Positions 47,882 to 60,385 of a stretch of 64,000 nucleotides of DNA are shown here, piece after piece. A model generated the notes under the pieces. That model searched no databases. It saw only the letters and a program-made list of their open reading frames with translations, and had not been told where the DNA came from. Numbering within the stretch: the first letter of the stretch is position 1; each line of letters opens with the position of its first letter. The DNA is from Tolypeutes matacus (Eukaryota > Chordata > Mammalia > Cingulata > Chlamyphoridae): the NCBI GenBank assembly GCA_026826555.1, contig JAKSZT010054334.1:35470055-35534054 (forward strand), written 5' to 3'. The position numbers were made by a program, and so were the translations under genes.

Positions 47882-47928
<47 letters not shown>
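47820..47928. repeat. (AG)n microsatellite broken by a 10-N gap
   Basis: AG repeats run 47820-47871, ten Ns occupy 47872-47881, and AG repeats continue to 47928. The gap is inside the repeat, so the true length is unknown. Any reading frame across it (such as an Arg-Glu run) is an artefact. Confidence 0.98.
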
Positions 47929-47931
<3 letters not shown>

Positions 47932-48404
47932 ATTCTATATGCATACAGGGTAAAAGGGTAAACCTTTTAAAAGAAAACTAACTCCATAAAGATGATGCCT
48001 TACAAACACACTTAGATGAGAGATGTAAATATCACCTAAGAAGCTAACAGTGCAGAAGTGGGAGTTTGAAAATGCCAAGATATTAACTGGAAAAAAAAAA
48101 AAAGAAATATATGGTATAGCATTATATGTGGTTCTTAATATAGAAATTAAAAATGGAGGGAAAGCAAAGGAATAGATGAAAGAGAACAAGCATCAGAAGT
48201 AGGGAGACATACACAAAATGCTGATGACAGGTTAAAAAGAGATTCATGCCATGCAGTTTCAGATTCAAGCACTAATGAGTCCATTGCAACCTAAACTTGC
48301 AACAAGTCAAAACAAAGACTCAGAGTAATAATCTCCCCAGATATGGTCTCCATAACATAGGTATTTCCATTTGTACTATTTATTTTTGCCACCCCAAAAT
48401 ATAT
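47929..48404. other. Unique sequence, no gene seen
   Basis: An A-run lies at 48091-48103. No other feature. Confidence 0.45.
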
Positions 48405-48550
48405 AAACTAATGGAAAGAGCGCTAAACTTGGAGTCAGAAAATATGAGTTCTAGAGCTAAATCTGTCTTGTATTGGATACACAATCTTAATGAGATTGTT
48501 TAACCTCTCCAGGGCTTTTTCTTTAACAGTCTATTCGGGATTAAATAACA
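48405..48550 (+). mobile_element. MIR fragment
   Basis: 'gaaagagcgctaaacttgga' then 'gtcagaaaatatgagttcta' and 'tgtttaacctctccagggct' follow MIR from its head to the 'acctctctg' region. Confidence 0.65.
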
Positions 48551-50135
48551 GCCCTATTTAAATTTACCAACTTTCCCTGAAACTTGTTTGCAAGCTGGGA
48601 AGCATGATGCTTCCAGAGTTGTATATACTAGTGGTCTGTATCTAAAGCACTTTTAGCTGTATAGTACCATGATGGTAATATGCTTCAGGATATGATGATT
48701 TACATCCTAAATGTGCCCCTGTCCATATAAAGTAATTTATTGACTAACTGTAGTTTTTATTATTTGTGCATATAAGTAAAGAACATCAGCTATACATTTT
48801 CTTCCTTTCTTTTCAACAGCTTTCCACACATAGTAAAAATATATGTGGGAGGTAAAATCACACCTTTGTGTTCTCCAGTGTTTTAATAGTCTTCTGAAAT
48901 GAGTTACTTTTAAAGTATTTAAAAAATAATACAAAATTAAAAGTGAAGTCAGATAGAAATTTATTGTTATTCTTTCTCATAGCCAATAATTAATAATTAT
49001 TGAATTCTTCATCAAATGCTCACTAGTGGAAGTTTGGTTTAGTTTACAGTCATACAAAATATCTAACTTATTTGGTGCTCTTGGGGTAAATTTTTTTTTT
49101 CTTGAAAGTTTAAGCTAATTCATATGATAGACATCACCTTGAATTGGATCAACAAGTCTTTTGTTAATCCTGAAGGAGAAAAAGCACACATGAAGAGCCA
49201 TTCTGGAAAAATGTCAAAATTTTCAAAAAGTAAACAGTTAAAAGGACCTTAACGTAAATTTAAGAATTTCCCAGGATGTCACTGACAATATGAAGAGAGG
49301 AAGCTTCCTTTATGTTTTTATTGTTATTTTGTTTTTAAGTTTTGAAGTAATTGTGTATTAAAAGGAAACACTAACTCTCAAGAGATTTAGGAATTCTTTT
49401 TCTTGAAGAGTAAAAATTTTGGCTTCAGAAAATATAATTGCAATTGTTAAAGTAAAAAGCTCACAAATATAGTCTAAGCAAATGAAAAGCCAGGGAAATA
49501 TTGGCACAATAACAAAGGACACTTACGATAGGATAATGAGTACAAGGATGTGATCTGACAATTAAAAGAAAAAGAAAAATACTATATATATGAAAATATT
49601 TCATCATCAATATTCACCAAGGCAATGGGAATTAAAGAGATAATGTTATCATTGATCATGTTTCGAATGGATAAGGCTTATTTAACATAATATTGGTGAC
49701 CTTTTAAGGAAAGTGGCATTCCCAGGGGAATAAATTGATAAAATTTTATTTCTGAGGTAATTAAGAAATATATAACAAGAATCCTAAGGAAATTAAAACT
49801 ATTCTACTCTCAACATATTAAGGAAATGATTTAGAAAAATGGGGAAATGAGTAGCTATGTGTACTGTTATATTTATAATAGAGAAATTTGGCTATAACAC
49901 ATATATCCATTAACATTGTATATTCAAAGAATACATAAGAAAAAGGAAAAAGGTTTTAGATACTGTATGATTAGTAGAGACAAAATATAAACTATTTGTA
50001 AAGTTAAAAAAAATTATACATATCATGAAAGATTGGGAAGATATATACCAAAATAATAATCAAGATTCTGTTTGATTATATTATTGTATGTAATTGTCAA
50101 CGTAAATTTTTTATGTATACATTTCTGTATTTTTC
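48551..50135. other. Unique AT-rich stretch, no gene seen
   Basis: No ORF, RNA gene or named repeat. The sequence is A-rich on the plus strand from 49400 onward. Confidence 0.45.
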
Positions 50136-50281
50136 AGGTTTTCTATATTTTGCAAATCCAATATATTTTTATCGAGTGCCTACCATATGCCTAGCAATGT
50201 AACGGAAATTTCAGTTACGTTGATAGGGAGCAAATAAAATTCCTCCCCTCGAAAAGCTTACATACTAGTAGGAGAAACAGA
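50136..50281 (+). mobile_element. Old dispersed repeat fragment
   Basis: 'atttttatcgagtgcctacc', 'atatgcctagcaatgtaac' and 'gaaaagcttacatactagta' match the frequent mammalian repeat phrase '...ttgagtgcctactatgtgcca...gagcttacattctagt...'. Probably L2-class; the family is not certain. Confidence 0.45.
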
Positions 50282-50295
50282 TAATAAAGAAATTA

Positions 50296-50421
50296 GAGAG
50301 TGATGTAGCTCAAGTGCTTGAGTGCCTGCTTCCCTTGTACGAGGTCATCTGTTCGATCCCGGGTACCTCCTAAAAACAAAACGAAAACAACAGCAAAAAG
50401 AAAAAAAAAAAAAAAAAAAAA
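50296..50421 (+). mobile_element. DAS SINE monomer with long A tail
   Basis: Head 'agagtgatgtagctcaagtg', 'cttgagtgcctgcttccctt', box B-like 'ctgttcgatcccgggtacct', then an A-rich tail ending in 21 As. The flanks 'aataaagaaattag' (50282) and 'aatgaagaaataag' (50422) agree at 12 of 14 positions and look like the target-site duplication. Confidence 0.85.
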
Positions 50422-50458
50422 AATGAAGAAATAAGCAAACGGAAAGACCAGCCCTAAT

Positions 50459-50544
50459 TGGGAGCAGATGTGGCTAAGTGATTGAACACCTGCTTCTCAT
50501 GTGTGAGGTCCTGCGTTCAATCCCTTATACCTCCTTAAAAAAAA
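50459..50544 (+). mobile_element. Second DAS SINE monomer
   Basis: 'gggagcagatgtggctaagt' is the standard DAS head; box B-like 'gcgttcaatcccttatacct' is followed by a short A tail. The duplication appears to be 'aaataagcaa' at 50430 and 50542, which would place about 19-22 extra bases between the 5' target copy and the normal SINE start. Confidence 0.85.
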
Positions 50545-50919
50545 TAAGCAAGGGAATTAATTTTCTATAGCATTGTAATAGATGCTCTCTGCAAAATAAA
50601 TTTCTATGACAGAACATGAGAGGGTATGAGTATTTAAGGTGGTATCAAACACTCTATTCTCTGTAATATATAATAAGCAACAAAAATTATTTTGAAAGGA
50701 AATAAATGTTCCATATACTTCCAAGATAAGTTGTAATCATTTCTTGAAAGCTATCAATTTAAAGCTATTCATTTTTATTTTGTGTTCACAAACTAAACAC
50801 ATTTCAGTCTGTATTTTCTTCGTTCCTATCACGTTATAAATTTAATATTTTGTATAATTTTCAGTTCTGGAAACCAAAGAATAAAAAAACTTGTATATGC
50901 TATGTATTATGTGCTTTAT
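50545..50919. other. Unique sequence, no gene seen
   Basis: Nothing recognisable. Confidence 0.45.
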
Positions 50920-51070
50920 TTCTGATATTGACGAAACCACTATGGAGCCCCATTTTATTATCCCATTCAATGCATTGACCAAATTTCATAGATGTAAAAC
51001 TATTTGGCCAATGTCTCATATTCCTTGAATGATTATTGTGGATCTGAACTTGGATTTAAATCGAAGGCAT
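50920..51070 (-). mobile_element. MIR-type fragment, antisense
   Basis: 'gccccattttattatcccat', 'tttcatagatgtaaaactat' and 'ttgtggatctgaacttggat' follow the reversed MIR order. Heavily decayed. Confidence 0.35.
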
Positions 51071-52170
51071 TTATTTTCACTACAACATTTTGAATTTGAT
51101 TTGTATTTATTAATTTTATCTTTGAGTTATATGCATTTTGTCTCCTGTGAAATTATATTTGGTAAGAATATGTATCACTAAATATTATGCTAACAATTTT
51201 CTTCAGATGTGACTATAAAGCTGATTTGTATTTCAAAGGTGTGTGTATGTGTTGCTATCATATTTTCTGCATTAATTAATTTGAATTCAATTAATTGTGA
51301 CATACTTTAATGCTTCTGTAAAGAGTGATTGATGTAGAGTATGAGTAATGACTTCTCTGTGTGGAATTTTTATTGTTATAAAGAATGAAGAATAAGCCTC
51401 AAAATGTAGAGAAATATAGCATCACAAAAAGTAGCACAGGTGAAATAAACGTTTACATTTGTTTGTTGTTTTGATTTGTTGATTATTTGTTTAGTTGTCA
51501 TAACCTACATTAAGGGTTTAGGAGAAGCTGAGAGTGACCAATTTTTAAAAATCCTTTTTCACTACTTTGATAAGTTAAGTTGTATATTTTTCTTGTTATA
51601 GGAATGTGTCCATTTAAATAACTCTTCTTTTATGAAGCACAATTTAATTCTGCACATAATCTGAACCCAGCACAGCACACCTGTTAGGACCACTATGCAT
51701 TTCCCCTACTTGCCTCATTAGACTGTATTCAAAAAAGGTCAATGACGTTGGGCTGAATTGACAAAATATGCATTTTCCCTTTTGCTGATATGCTGTCTAA
51801 GATAGAAAGTATTAAACTTTTTTCCTCATTCCTCTAAAGCATTTGAACGTTAATTTCTGCAAGTGTTATCACATTCAACTCCTTCAACACTCTCCATTTC
51901 ACTAGCAGTCTCTTAGTGATCTGCTCCTTTCATCTCTCCACAGATTTGTCCTAATGAAATTATTATGGCTGAACTGTTGTTTTTCATCCACCTTTATTCC
52001 ATCTCTTTATGATAATAATGATCTCATTTTATTTTCAAAAACACTGACACACAACTATAGTTTTAAGTCATTATTTTTATGTTTCTTAAAGGAAAAAGTA
52101 ATTGATCCTGTAAATAGTTTTGTGTTTTTATTGAAGGTGAACACAAGACAGTAACATTGCATTTATTCTG
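51071..52170. other. Unique AT-rich stretch, no gene seen
   Basis: No coding character or named repeat. Confidence 0.45.
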
Positions 52171-52174
52171 AAAG

Positions 52175-52370
52175 GTGGCAGAGTGGAGTGGTTGGGAGAT
52201 GCCTCTGGATCCAAAATGAACTGGGTTCAAATCATTTCTGCTACTTAGAGCTAGGCGATCTTAAATGTGTTGCTTAATTTCAGTAAACCTGCTAATGCAT
52301 AGGTTCGCTGTGGGCATTAAACAAGAAAATGCACGTAGAATATAATTAGCTCAGTCTGCAGTACATAGAT
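52175..52370 (+). mobile_element. MIR SINE
   Basis: 'agtggagtggttgggagatg', 'cctctggatccaaaatgaac' then 'tgggttcaaatcatttctgc', the box B-like part, and 'gtgggcattaaacaagaaaa' follow MIR across nearly its whole length. Confidence 0.7.
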
Positions 52371-52734
52371 GCCAAGCTAAGTGCTTTACAAGAAGAGAGC
52401 CTTCTTTTGTTACTCAAGGTCATTGTTATGGGTGCATCCACTCATAGCATGCTCTAAGAGCCAGCAAAGGTATATTTATGCATCTTTAGGAGTCTTTGTC
52501 TGTCATTATCAACTTACTTTTTTACACCTTCTGCTACCATACCTAACTATAAAAAACCAAATGACTTTCTACCTGTTGCTGTTGATCTTTATTAAACTTA
52601 AAAGCAAATAATCACATTTACATAAAGGGCACTTTAAGAGTTAATACTATGTTGAGTATGAACTTGAAGATCTGGCTGAAGGTTGAGGGCATCAGGTTAT
52701 TTATAGGCTCTTTTCATGAAAATCTGACTATTTT
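52371..52734. other. Unique sequence, no gene seen
   Basis: A chance open stretch at 52381-52611 has no domain. Confidence 0.45.
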
Positions 52735-53356
52735 CTTTTTCTAACAGCTATAATTTTAACAAGTGTATTTAACATACAAAACAATAGACTTATTAAAATA
52801 TACAGTTTGGTGTTTTGACATAAGTATGTAGATGTGAAACCATCAAAACCTCAGAGTACTGAACATAACCATCATCCAAAATTATTTCCTATTGCACCTT
52901 TCTAAGACTTTCCTCCCACTCACACAACTCTCCCATTCCTCAGACATTCATTGATATGCTCGCTATCAGAAAAGATTAGTTTGCATTTTCTAGAATTTTA
53001 TATAAATGGATTTCTGCAGTATGTACTCTTTTTTGGACTGACTTTTTTACTCAGAATAACTATTTTGAGATTCATCCGTTCATGATGATATATCGAGTTC
53101 ATTTGTTTTACTGCTAAGTAGCATTTCACTGTAGGGATAGAACACTATTTACTCATTCATAAAATGATGGACATTTGCGTTGTTTCCAGTTTTGGTCCAT
53201 TACAAATAAAACGATGAACATTTGTGTACCAGTCTTCACAGTATATGAACATGTGTTTTCATTTCTCTTGAATAAAGAGAAAATAGAGGGGGATGACTAA
53301 GAGTGAGAAAGATGGATCATTATGGCACCAAACCCTTTCATTATGGTTATCCCATT

Positions 53357-53683
53357 TTATATTCTCACTAGCAATGTGTGAGAGCAGAGCTTGGGTAGAA
53401 TTGGTAATATCCCTTTCTTAAATATTTGGTAGCATTTACCAATGAAGCCTTCTGGGCATGGAATTTTCTTTGTGGAAAGAATTTTAACTACAAATTCAAT
53501 TACTTTAATTGTTAAAGGGCTACCTAAGTTATATATCTCTTCTTGAATGAGACTTGGTAGTTTGTGTCTTTCAAGGATTTGTCCATTTTGTGTAAGTTCA
53601 GAGAGTTGTTCATGATACTGTCTTATTTTCCTTTTAACACCTGTGTCACCTCTCTTGTTCCTTATATTGTTAATTTGTGGCAT
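53357..53683 (-). pseudogene. L1 ORF2p fragment, start of the RT region
   Basis: The minus-strand frame encodes the segment between endonuclease and reverse transcriptase: 'HEQLSELTQNGQILERHKLP', then 'LIQEEIYNLGSPLTIKVIEF' and 'TKKIPCPEGFIGKCYQIF'. The family's 'TKKSPGPDGFTGEFYQTF' block is thereby recognisable, but key residues have changed and the RT palm motifs are missing. About 25 C-terminal codons run past the junction at 53378 into unrelated L1 3' sequence. It is non-functional. Confidence 0.85.
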
Positions 53684-54413
53684 TTTTGTTGAAGATCAGT
53701 CTTCTCAAATAGACAGTTTTCATTTCATTGACTTTCTCCAATGTTTTCCATTTTATTGATTTTCATTCTGATCTTTACTTTTTCCTATCTTTAGCTTATT
53801 CTGGATTTCTGCTGCTCTTCTTTTTCTTGTTTCTTAAGGTGGAAAATGAGATCATTGATTTGAGATCTTTTTTTTTTTTCAAATATAGACATTTCAAACT
53901 GTTAAACATCTTAAGTAATATGTTAACATATAACAAAACTTTGATATATTGTTTTAATTATCATTCAGTTCAAAATGTGTTCCAATTTTCCTTTTGTTTT
54001 CTTCTTTGACCACTGTGATATTTAGAAGCATGTTATTATAGTTTCTAAATATTTGAGGATTTTCAGATATTTTTCTCCAATGTCTTCTTACTTCCTCTAC
54101 TCTCCTCTTACTTAGATTGTTTGCAAAGAGTTCCTGTCATTCCTTGTTCCTCTTTACGCAACATGAATTTCTGTTCTTTATCTTCTTGTAATATTTTATC
54201 TTTCCACTGATTTTGAGCAATTTCATTATGATATGCAATGGCATAGTTTTTTTTTTTTTTTTTTTTTTTCTCACATTTCTTGTGCTTGGGGTTTGTTGAG
54301 GTTCTTGAGGTGATAGTTTTGGTTTACAGTTTATAGTTAGAATAGGTTTATAGTTTTTTGAGAACTGGAAACTTTTAAGATATTATTTCCTTAAATATTT
54401 TTATATTCCCACC

Positions 54414-54831
54414 TGTTATGGATTGAATTGTATCATTCAAAAAGACACGTTCAAATTCTAACCCCAACTCCTGTGAATGTGAGCATATTTGTAAATAGGT
54501 TCTTTGAAAATATTAGTTAAGATGAGCACAAACTGATTTAGTAAAAGTCCTTAATCAAATATGACTAGAGTTACATTAAAAAGAAGAAAACTGGACATAG
54601 TAAGATAGAGACAGACAGAGACAGGGAGAGATAGACATATGATGAAGACAGAGATTGAGCATGGCACAAGCCAAGGAGCATCAAATCCTGCAGACTTCAG
54701 AGGAAGCAAGGCCCTGACAACACCTTGCTTTCAGATTTCTGGCCTTCAGAACTGTGAAAGAATAAATTTTCATTGTTTTAAGCCACCAATTTCGTGGTAA
54801 TTTATCATGGCTATCCTAGGAAACTAATTCA
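54414..54831 (+). mobile_element. MaLR/ERVL-type solo LTR nested in L1
   Basis: 418 bp from 'tgttatggattgaattgtat' to 'ctaggaaactaattca', TG...CA bounded. It carries 'cagaactgtgaaagaataaa', a polyadenylation-signal region followed by 'ttgttttaagccaccaattt', the usual MaLR 3' end. The 5-bp target-site duplication 'ccacc' is present on both sides (54409-54413 and 54832-54836). Confidence 0.85.
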
Positions 54832-55965
54832 CCACCACCCACTCCTTCCTTAAGACACTCCAATTACACATTCAGTGGTTTGCTTGAATTGGCCCCACAG
54901 CTCACTGATGCTCTTTACTTCTTGTTTTTTAATTCTATTTTTCTCTCTCTGTGCTAACCCTTTCTTATGCAATGTCTAATAAGCCTGAAAATACAGTGAA
55001 GCCACTGTATTTTTCAGTCCAGACTTGAACTTTTTCTCTCTAGAAGTATGATTTGTGTCTTTAAATCTTCCACATCTCTTCTTAATTTTTTAACATATTG
55101 AGTTCTAATGACTGTTTCAATGTCCTTGTCTGATAATTCTACTATCTGCATCAGCTCTGAGTTGATTTCAGTTGATTGATTTGTCTCCTCAATATGGGTT
55201 GTGTTTTTCTACTTCTTTGCATACTTGGTAATATTTTACCAGAAACCAAACAGTGTAAATTTTACTTTGATGGGTGCTGGGCATTTTTGTATGCTTGTAT
55301 TTTTGTGTTCTTTGGCAATGTTGTGATAGTTAAGATATTGGGAAATAGTTTGGTCATTTTGGGTCTTGTTTGTAAGATTTGTGAGGCTGGACAAGAACCA
55401 GCGTTCAGTCTTAGGCTACTTATTTCCGCTACGAAGACAAAACCCTTCAACGTTCTCAATGCTTTCTGAATCATATTTCCCGTTTAGGCTGGTGGGAAGA
55501 GACTTTATTCTTAGGTGATTGTTTGCTCGGCATTAGGCAGTTTAATAACAGCTATGTCAGTACTCAGTTAACACTCAAGGGTAACCCTCTGCGGTCAGAT
55601 TTCTATGTCCCTGCAGTACTCTCCACTGCCCTGCAATCTTCAACTATGTTGGTCTTACCAGATTCTTGACTCCATCTCCTCAATTCAAACAATCCACGGG
55701 CCTCATCAGGTTCCTCCTATATATGGTTTGATCTGGAAATTCTCTCAAGTCATTAATCTGGGAAAATTACAAGGCTCAATTAATTTTTTTCCCATCTCTC
55801 AGTGATCATTGTCCCTTGTTGCCTGATGTTTAGTATCTCCAATATCATTGTTTCATATATTTTGTCCATTTTATTTGGTTATTTCAGGTAGGTGATTAAA
55901 TCCAGTTTGTGCTATTCCATCTTCTAAATCTGGTTTTGTGCCTGAATCATCATTTTTTATTTTTG

Positions 55966-58900
55966 TTTTGTTTTGCAAATTGAAATCAGGGTGAGTGGGG
56001 TTTAGAATATAGCATAGTAAATCTTTGGTTATTCTGATGTATGCTATAATTTTCAAAAATTACCTTAAATAACTTTTAAATCTCTTAAATAAAAATTTAA
56101 ACTTTCTAAAAACATTGTAAGCATTAGATTGTTTTTTGAATGGTGGGTAGTACCGATAATTTAGTTTTCTAATGGCTATTTTTTTTAAAAGTTAATGAAT
56201 AAATGTGAAGTTAGATTTGGATATTACTGGAAATCATTAAATTATTCATGTAGTACAAATATAGTTTGGACTTATTCAAAATCAATTTTTTTCAAATCTA
56301 TCAGGAAAAAAAAATAAACCTAGAATTTTAATGTTTTATACACCTAGAAAAAAGTTGAAATCCATCATATTTTTAAAATTTTTTCAATGACCGCTATATT
56401 AAATGATAGGAAAAGGTGTACATAATTTATCAGGTATTTCCATTTCTAACTAGAAGTCCGGTATCAGCCACTTACTTGCAAAGGAATCCTCAAGGAAATG
56501 TAGTAAATTAACAGATACCAATTGAGTTACTATAATTAACTTTTCCATTCTTTGTTTGACAGAGGAACAAGAAATATTACACAGTTTCTGGAACTTAAGT
56601 TTAGACACAGTGGCTGGGAATTTGTAAATAGTAAACACAATTACAAAATGTAAAAGAGTCCTCACCATATACCCAGTAAGGATTTTTTTCATATAAATAT
56701 GGATAAGAGTTATAATTAAATTATTTAAAATAAAGGGGGAAATATTAAGGAGTATAAATCAAAACCATAATGGTCTTTTCCCAGAATATGAACTTATTTA
56801 GCCATTTTGATTCATTTTCACTCTACTTGCCCTTTCTAAATAGTGAGTATTCATCTTTTTTTTAAAAAAACAATATTATTTTAGAAAAGCACAGATGATG
56901 ATTTTTGGCACTCAGTTTTTCAAGCTAAGAAGTAGACTGCTTAATGTTGGCTTCAGTTTTCTTTTCTGTTTTTTATTTTTATTGCATTTTCATAGTATGT
57001 TCTGCCTGAAATACAAACACACAGATGGTAAAATACTGTTACCAGCCATAAGGTTGAAGTATGTTTGTGTGTGTTGGTTGGGAAATATCTATAAAATGAA
57101 GTACTTGTAGACACTAAACAAAATCCACACTCTGTAGATATTTTATGATATAGCTACATATGGAGCATTTTAATGACCACAATATATGCTTCTAAAATTA
57201 GGCTTATTTCAGTGAGAAATTACACAGCCTTGGAGACCAAACCCAAGTTGCCTCCAATTTTTCATCAAGTTGAAAGAAAAGATTTTACTAACTATAACCT
57301 AATGAGAATTAAAAGAAAAAGAAAAGGAAAAACAGGAAAATGATTTGGAATTGAATAATTTGTCATAATCTGATTTATGCTTAAAGTACATTCTACCATC
57401 TATACATTTATCTTATGTAAATTTAGCAATTTTTATGCAGATACCTACATTTTAAAAGGAATCCATTTTCTTTTAATCTGATAACAATAATACATTTTTA
57501 AAATCTACTGATCAATACTCACTCCTTTCATTTTAATATTATTAATACACAAACGGAAAATGTTCTAATGAATATATTATTTCTGTTCCTAAAACAGAAA
57601 ATTAATTAATTTAAGCTTTTTTGCCAGCATGATTCCAAACATCAGGGTTATTTCAAAGTTATTTATCTATAAAATGAAAAACAACAAACAACAAATCATA
57701 TAAAGGAGATGGTTAACTTACAAAAAGTCCATTAGTATAAAATTTGTCCTCCAGATTCAAGATATTAGCAAATGAGATAAAGAGAGGTGATTGAGTCAGT
57801 GACATAAAAAGAAACTAATCTGATAAATTCAGTGGAAATATCACATTTAGCCATTACAGGCGTAACACTAAAACATGAAGGACAAAAACAGTCATATTTG
57901 CTGAAAATATTGCTTTCATTAATGTGCAGTTAAACATCTCATTGTTTGGTGTGGTACATACATAAAATTTAATATTGAACTTTTCATTTTTTCCAAATGT
58001 TTCTCATTGTCTCAACAACAGTATTAAACTCATACTTAAGATACTTAATCATAGTCTCAAAGTCTTTGATCACATCAATTGCCTACAAATTTAAGGGCCA
58101 AATTTAATCCTAAAAATAGGAAGAAAATTACTTATTTATTCTTTGAATATTGCTCCATTTGTGTTTATTTATTTTTAGTTGTAAATCGTAAGGTTGCATT
58201 TTAGCTTGTTTCCAGTAACTAAAAATAGTCAAATATAAATAACTAGATGTATTTTAGAACAAAAAATATGCACTAATTGCATCATTTTGATGGAGCCAGT
58301 GGATAACTGCTTGATTGAGTCTGGAATTAATCATTCCATTCATTCAAATGCATGCCTTTTCTTTTTTATTTAAGTTCTTTTTTATGGATTATATTCATCT
58401 GTGGGAACTTGGAAAAGGTATACAATAAACCTCTAATTGTTATTTTTCCACATATTTTTTCTCTTAAACTCAGTAATTGGCTTTGTGAGAATCAGCTTGC
58501 TATTTGAATGCTGCATGTCTATGAATTACAATTCAGTGATACATGTTCATTAGTAATAAAAAATATTAATTATTAATTTATTTCATAAGTCTTTGTTAAA
58601 ATGTTTCATAAGATATATTTAAAGCCATCTTTTTCTTAAAAATATTAGAAAGTAGAAACAAACCATTCAACCATTCAAATAAAATGCATTCAACAAATAA
58701 TTATCTACCTTCCATATGTACCACTGCATTAAAAAAATCTCCATTTTAAAATTCTTTAGTGCAGACCAATAATCAAAGATCTATAAAACAATGTTGTACT
58801 ATAAATAAGTAAAGAGCTTTGTGAACAGAAAGGGCAGTATACAAATTGTACTTGGAGGGGTTGGATAAGGCTCCACATCTGGGCTAAAAAATTTGCCAGG

Positions 58901-59227
58901 AATGCAAGGAAGTACTGGAGTGAGGATATCTGTTAAAGACTCTATGGTCATGGGGAGATGTGGCAAAGTTTTAATCCAAGCTATAGTAAACTCTGGTTTT
59001 AGAAATACCCTAATTTGTGATGACGCAAACGATGGCCTGGGGAAAAGACAGACTGAGAGAACAAGCTGGAGGTGTTACAGTGATTCAGGTGAACCAAGGA
59101 AGCAACTATGTGGACAGAAAAAGGTGGATGTTAGGGACATTTAATAGTGTTGATAGGGATTGGCGTCTAGAGGTGAGCGTAACAAAATAAACTAAGGGAG
59201 AAGGGAGTACATGATGACTAGTTTTTA
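55966..59227. other. Unique AT-rich stretch, no gene seen
   Basis: No ORF with coding character, no RNA gene. 58670-58740 has 'cattcaacaaataattatc', a common old repeat phrase. 58890-59150 has an AG-richer, repeat-like flavour with an 83-codon chance ORF. Confidence 0.45.
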
Positions 59228-59410
59228 AATCATAGTATTTGTTTGAATTTGAATCCTGTGTCTATTACTTATTAAGGGTGAGACCCGATTTTGTTAATTA
59301 ACCTCTCTGTACTTCAGTTTTCTTTTAATTGTGGATAGCAATAATATCTTTTAATTAGGTGGTAATGAGGATTAAATCAGTTAATATTAGTAAATAAGCT
59401 TAGAATAATG
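59228..59410 (+). mobile_element. MIR SINE
   Basis: 'gaatttgaatcctgtgtcta', 'ttaacctctctgtacttcag' and 'gtggtaatgaggattaaatc' follow MIR from its box B to the 3' end. Confidence 0.7.
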
Positions 59411-60385
59411 AATGACATATTAATTTTAAATGTCAATAAAATAAAATAAATAAAATAAATAGAATGCTGTTTACAACCATTCTTAAGAAATTCCAGATAA
59501 AAAGACATTGTTATTTTTAATAATGTACACATACACATCTTTCTAAAAGCAAAATTATAGAGCAGACAGTCTGGCTTTGCCACTTCTCCAATCCCATGTG
59601 AGTGCCCCTACTCTGAGCACAAACACAAGGATGGTGCATTGGATAACTAGGCCCCACCTCAAAGCATTGTGCTACTGAGAGGGAGCCTAAAAAAGGAGAA
59701 AGAGTTGAGGAAACGAAGGTGGAGAAGAAAGGTTATCATCAAAATCAAAATCCATTATTTTGTTTTTGCTTAATTTGGCTTACCCATAACTTCCCAGAAT
59801 CAGAGAAGAGGATGGAACATCTCACCATCCTTCTGCATTTTTCCCCTCAATTTATGTTACTTCTCAGACTCAAGCAACATAATCAAAACCTGGATACAGA
59901 CAATTGAAGGGTTCAAAATGTAGTAGTAGTTTTACAGGTAAGTGAAATAGACAGTCTTGGATATGAAATCTTTTCAAAGACACTAAGAAATTTCCCCCAT
60001 TCCTGAAACTCTACCATTAGACATTTATTGCTTTGGGTAAATCATTGCCTCCCTCCACTTAGCCCACCCTACCCTTGCCCCCCCACACACACACACCACA
60101 GAGGACTTCCCCTTCAATAGCCTGCCTCCCGATGAAGTTAATTTCACTTTAAAATTAATTTGTTTATCATAACATTTTCTTTGTGACAAAATAAATCAAG
60201 ATAGCACGGCCAGTCTAGATTAATGAGAAGCTGGAAGGAATAGGCAAATTTTCCCTTTTCTTAATCCTTCCTTGTAAATTCACCTACTGTATAGGATTTT
60301 AGATTGGATCATAACCTTTTCCAACCTGCCATTGTGAAACTCAGATTACTTGTAGACACAATGTAGTTGTAAAGAAAGGCAGCAT
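59411..60385. other. Unique sequence with AT- and CA-rich patches
   Basis: An (AATAA)n patch lies at 59435-59462 and a C/CA-rich patch at 60079-60100. 59719-59907 is a short open stretch with no recognisable domain. No gene. Confidence 0.45.

Larger units (their letters stand above)
52735..55965 (-). mobile_element. Old L1 (L1M-like), antisense, composite
   Basis: 52735-53377 reads as the reversed L1M 3' UTR ('gatggacatttgcgttgtt', 'gaacatgtgttttcatttct'). It then jumps directly to reversed ORF2 (53378-54110), skipping the ORF2 3' half, so there is a large internal deletion or two joined insertions. 54120-55965 continues in L1M-like text ('gtttcatatattttgtccat', 'ttggttatttcaggtaggt'), interrupted by an LTR at 54414-54831. 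All parts share the minus orientation. Confidence 0.8.

Noticed and set aside
47751..47981. Arg-Glu repeat protein across the N block
   Set aside because: It is an (AG)n microsatellite read in frame, containing unknown bases.
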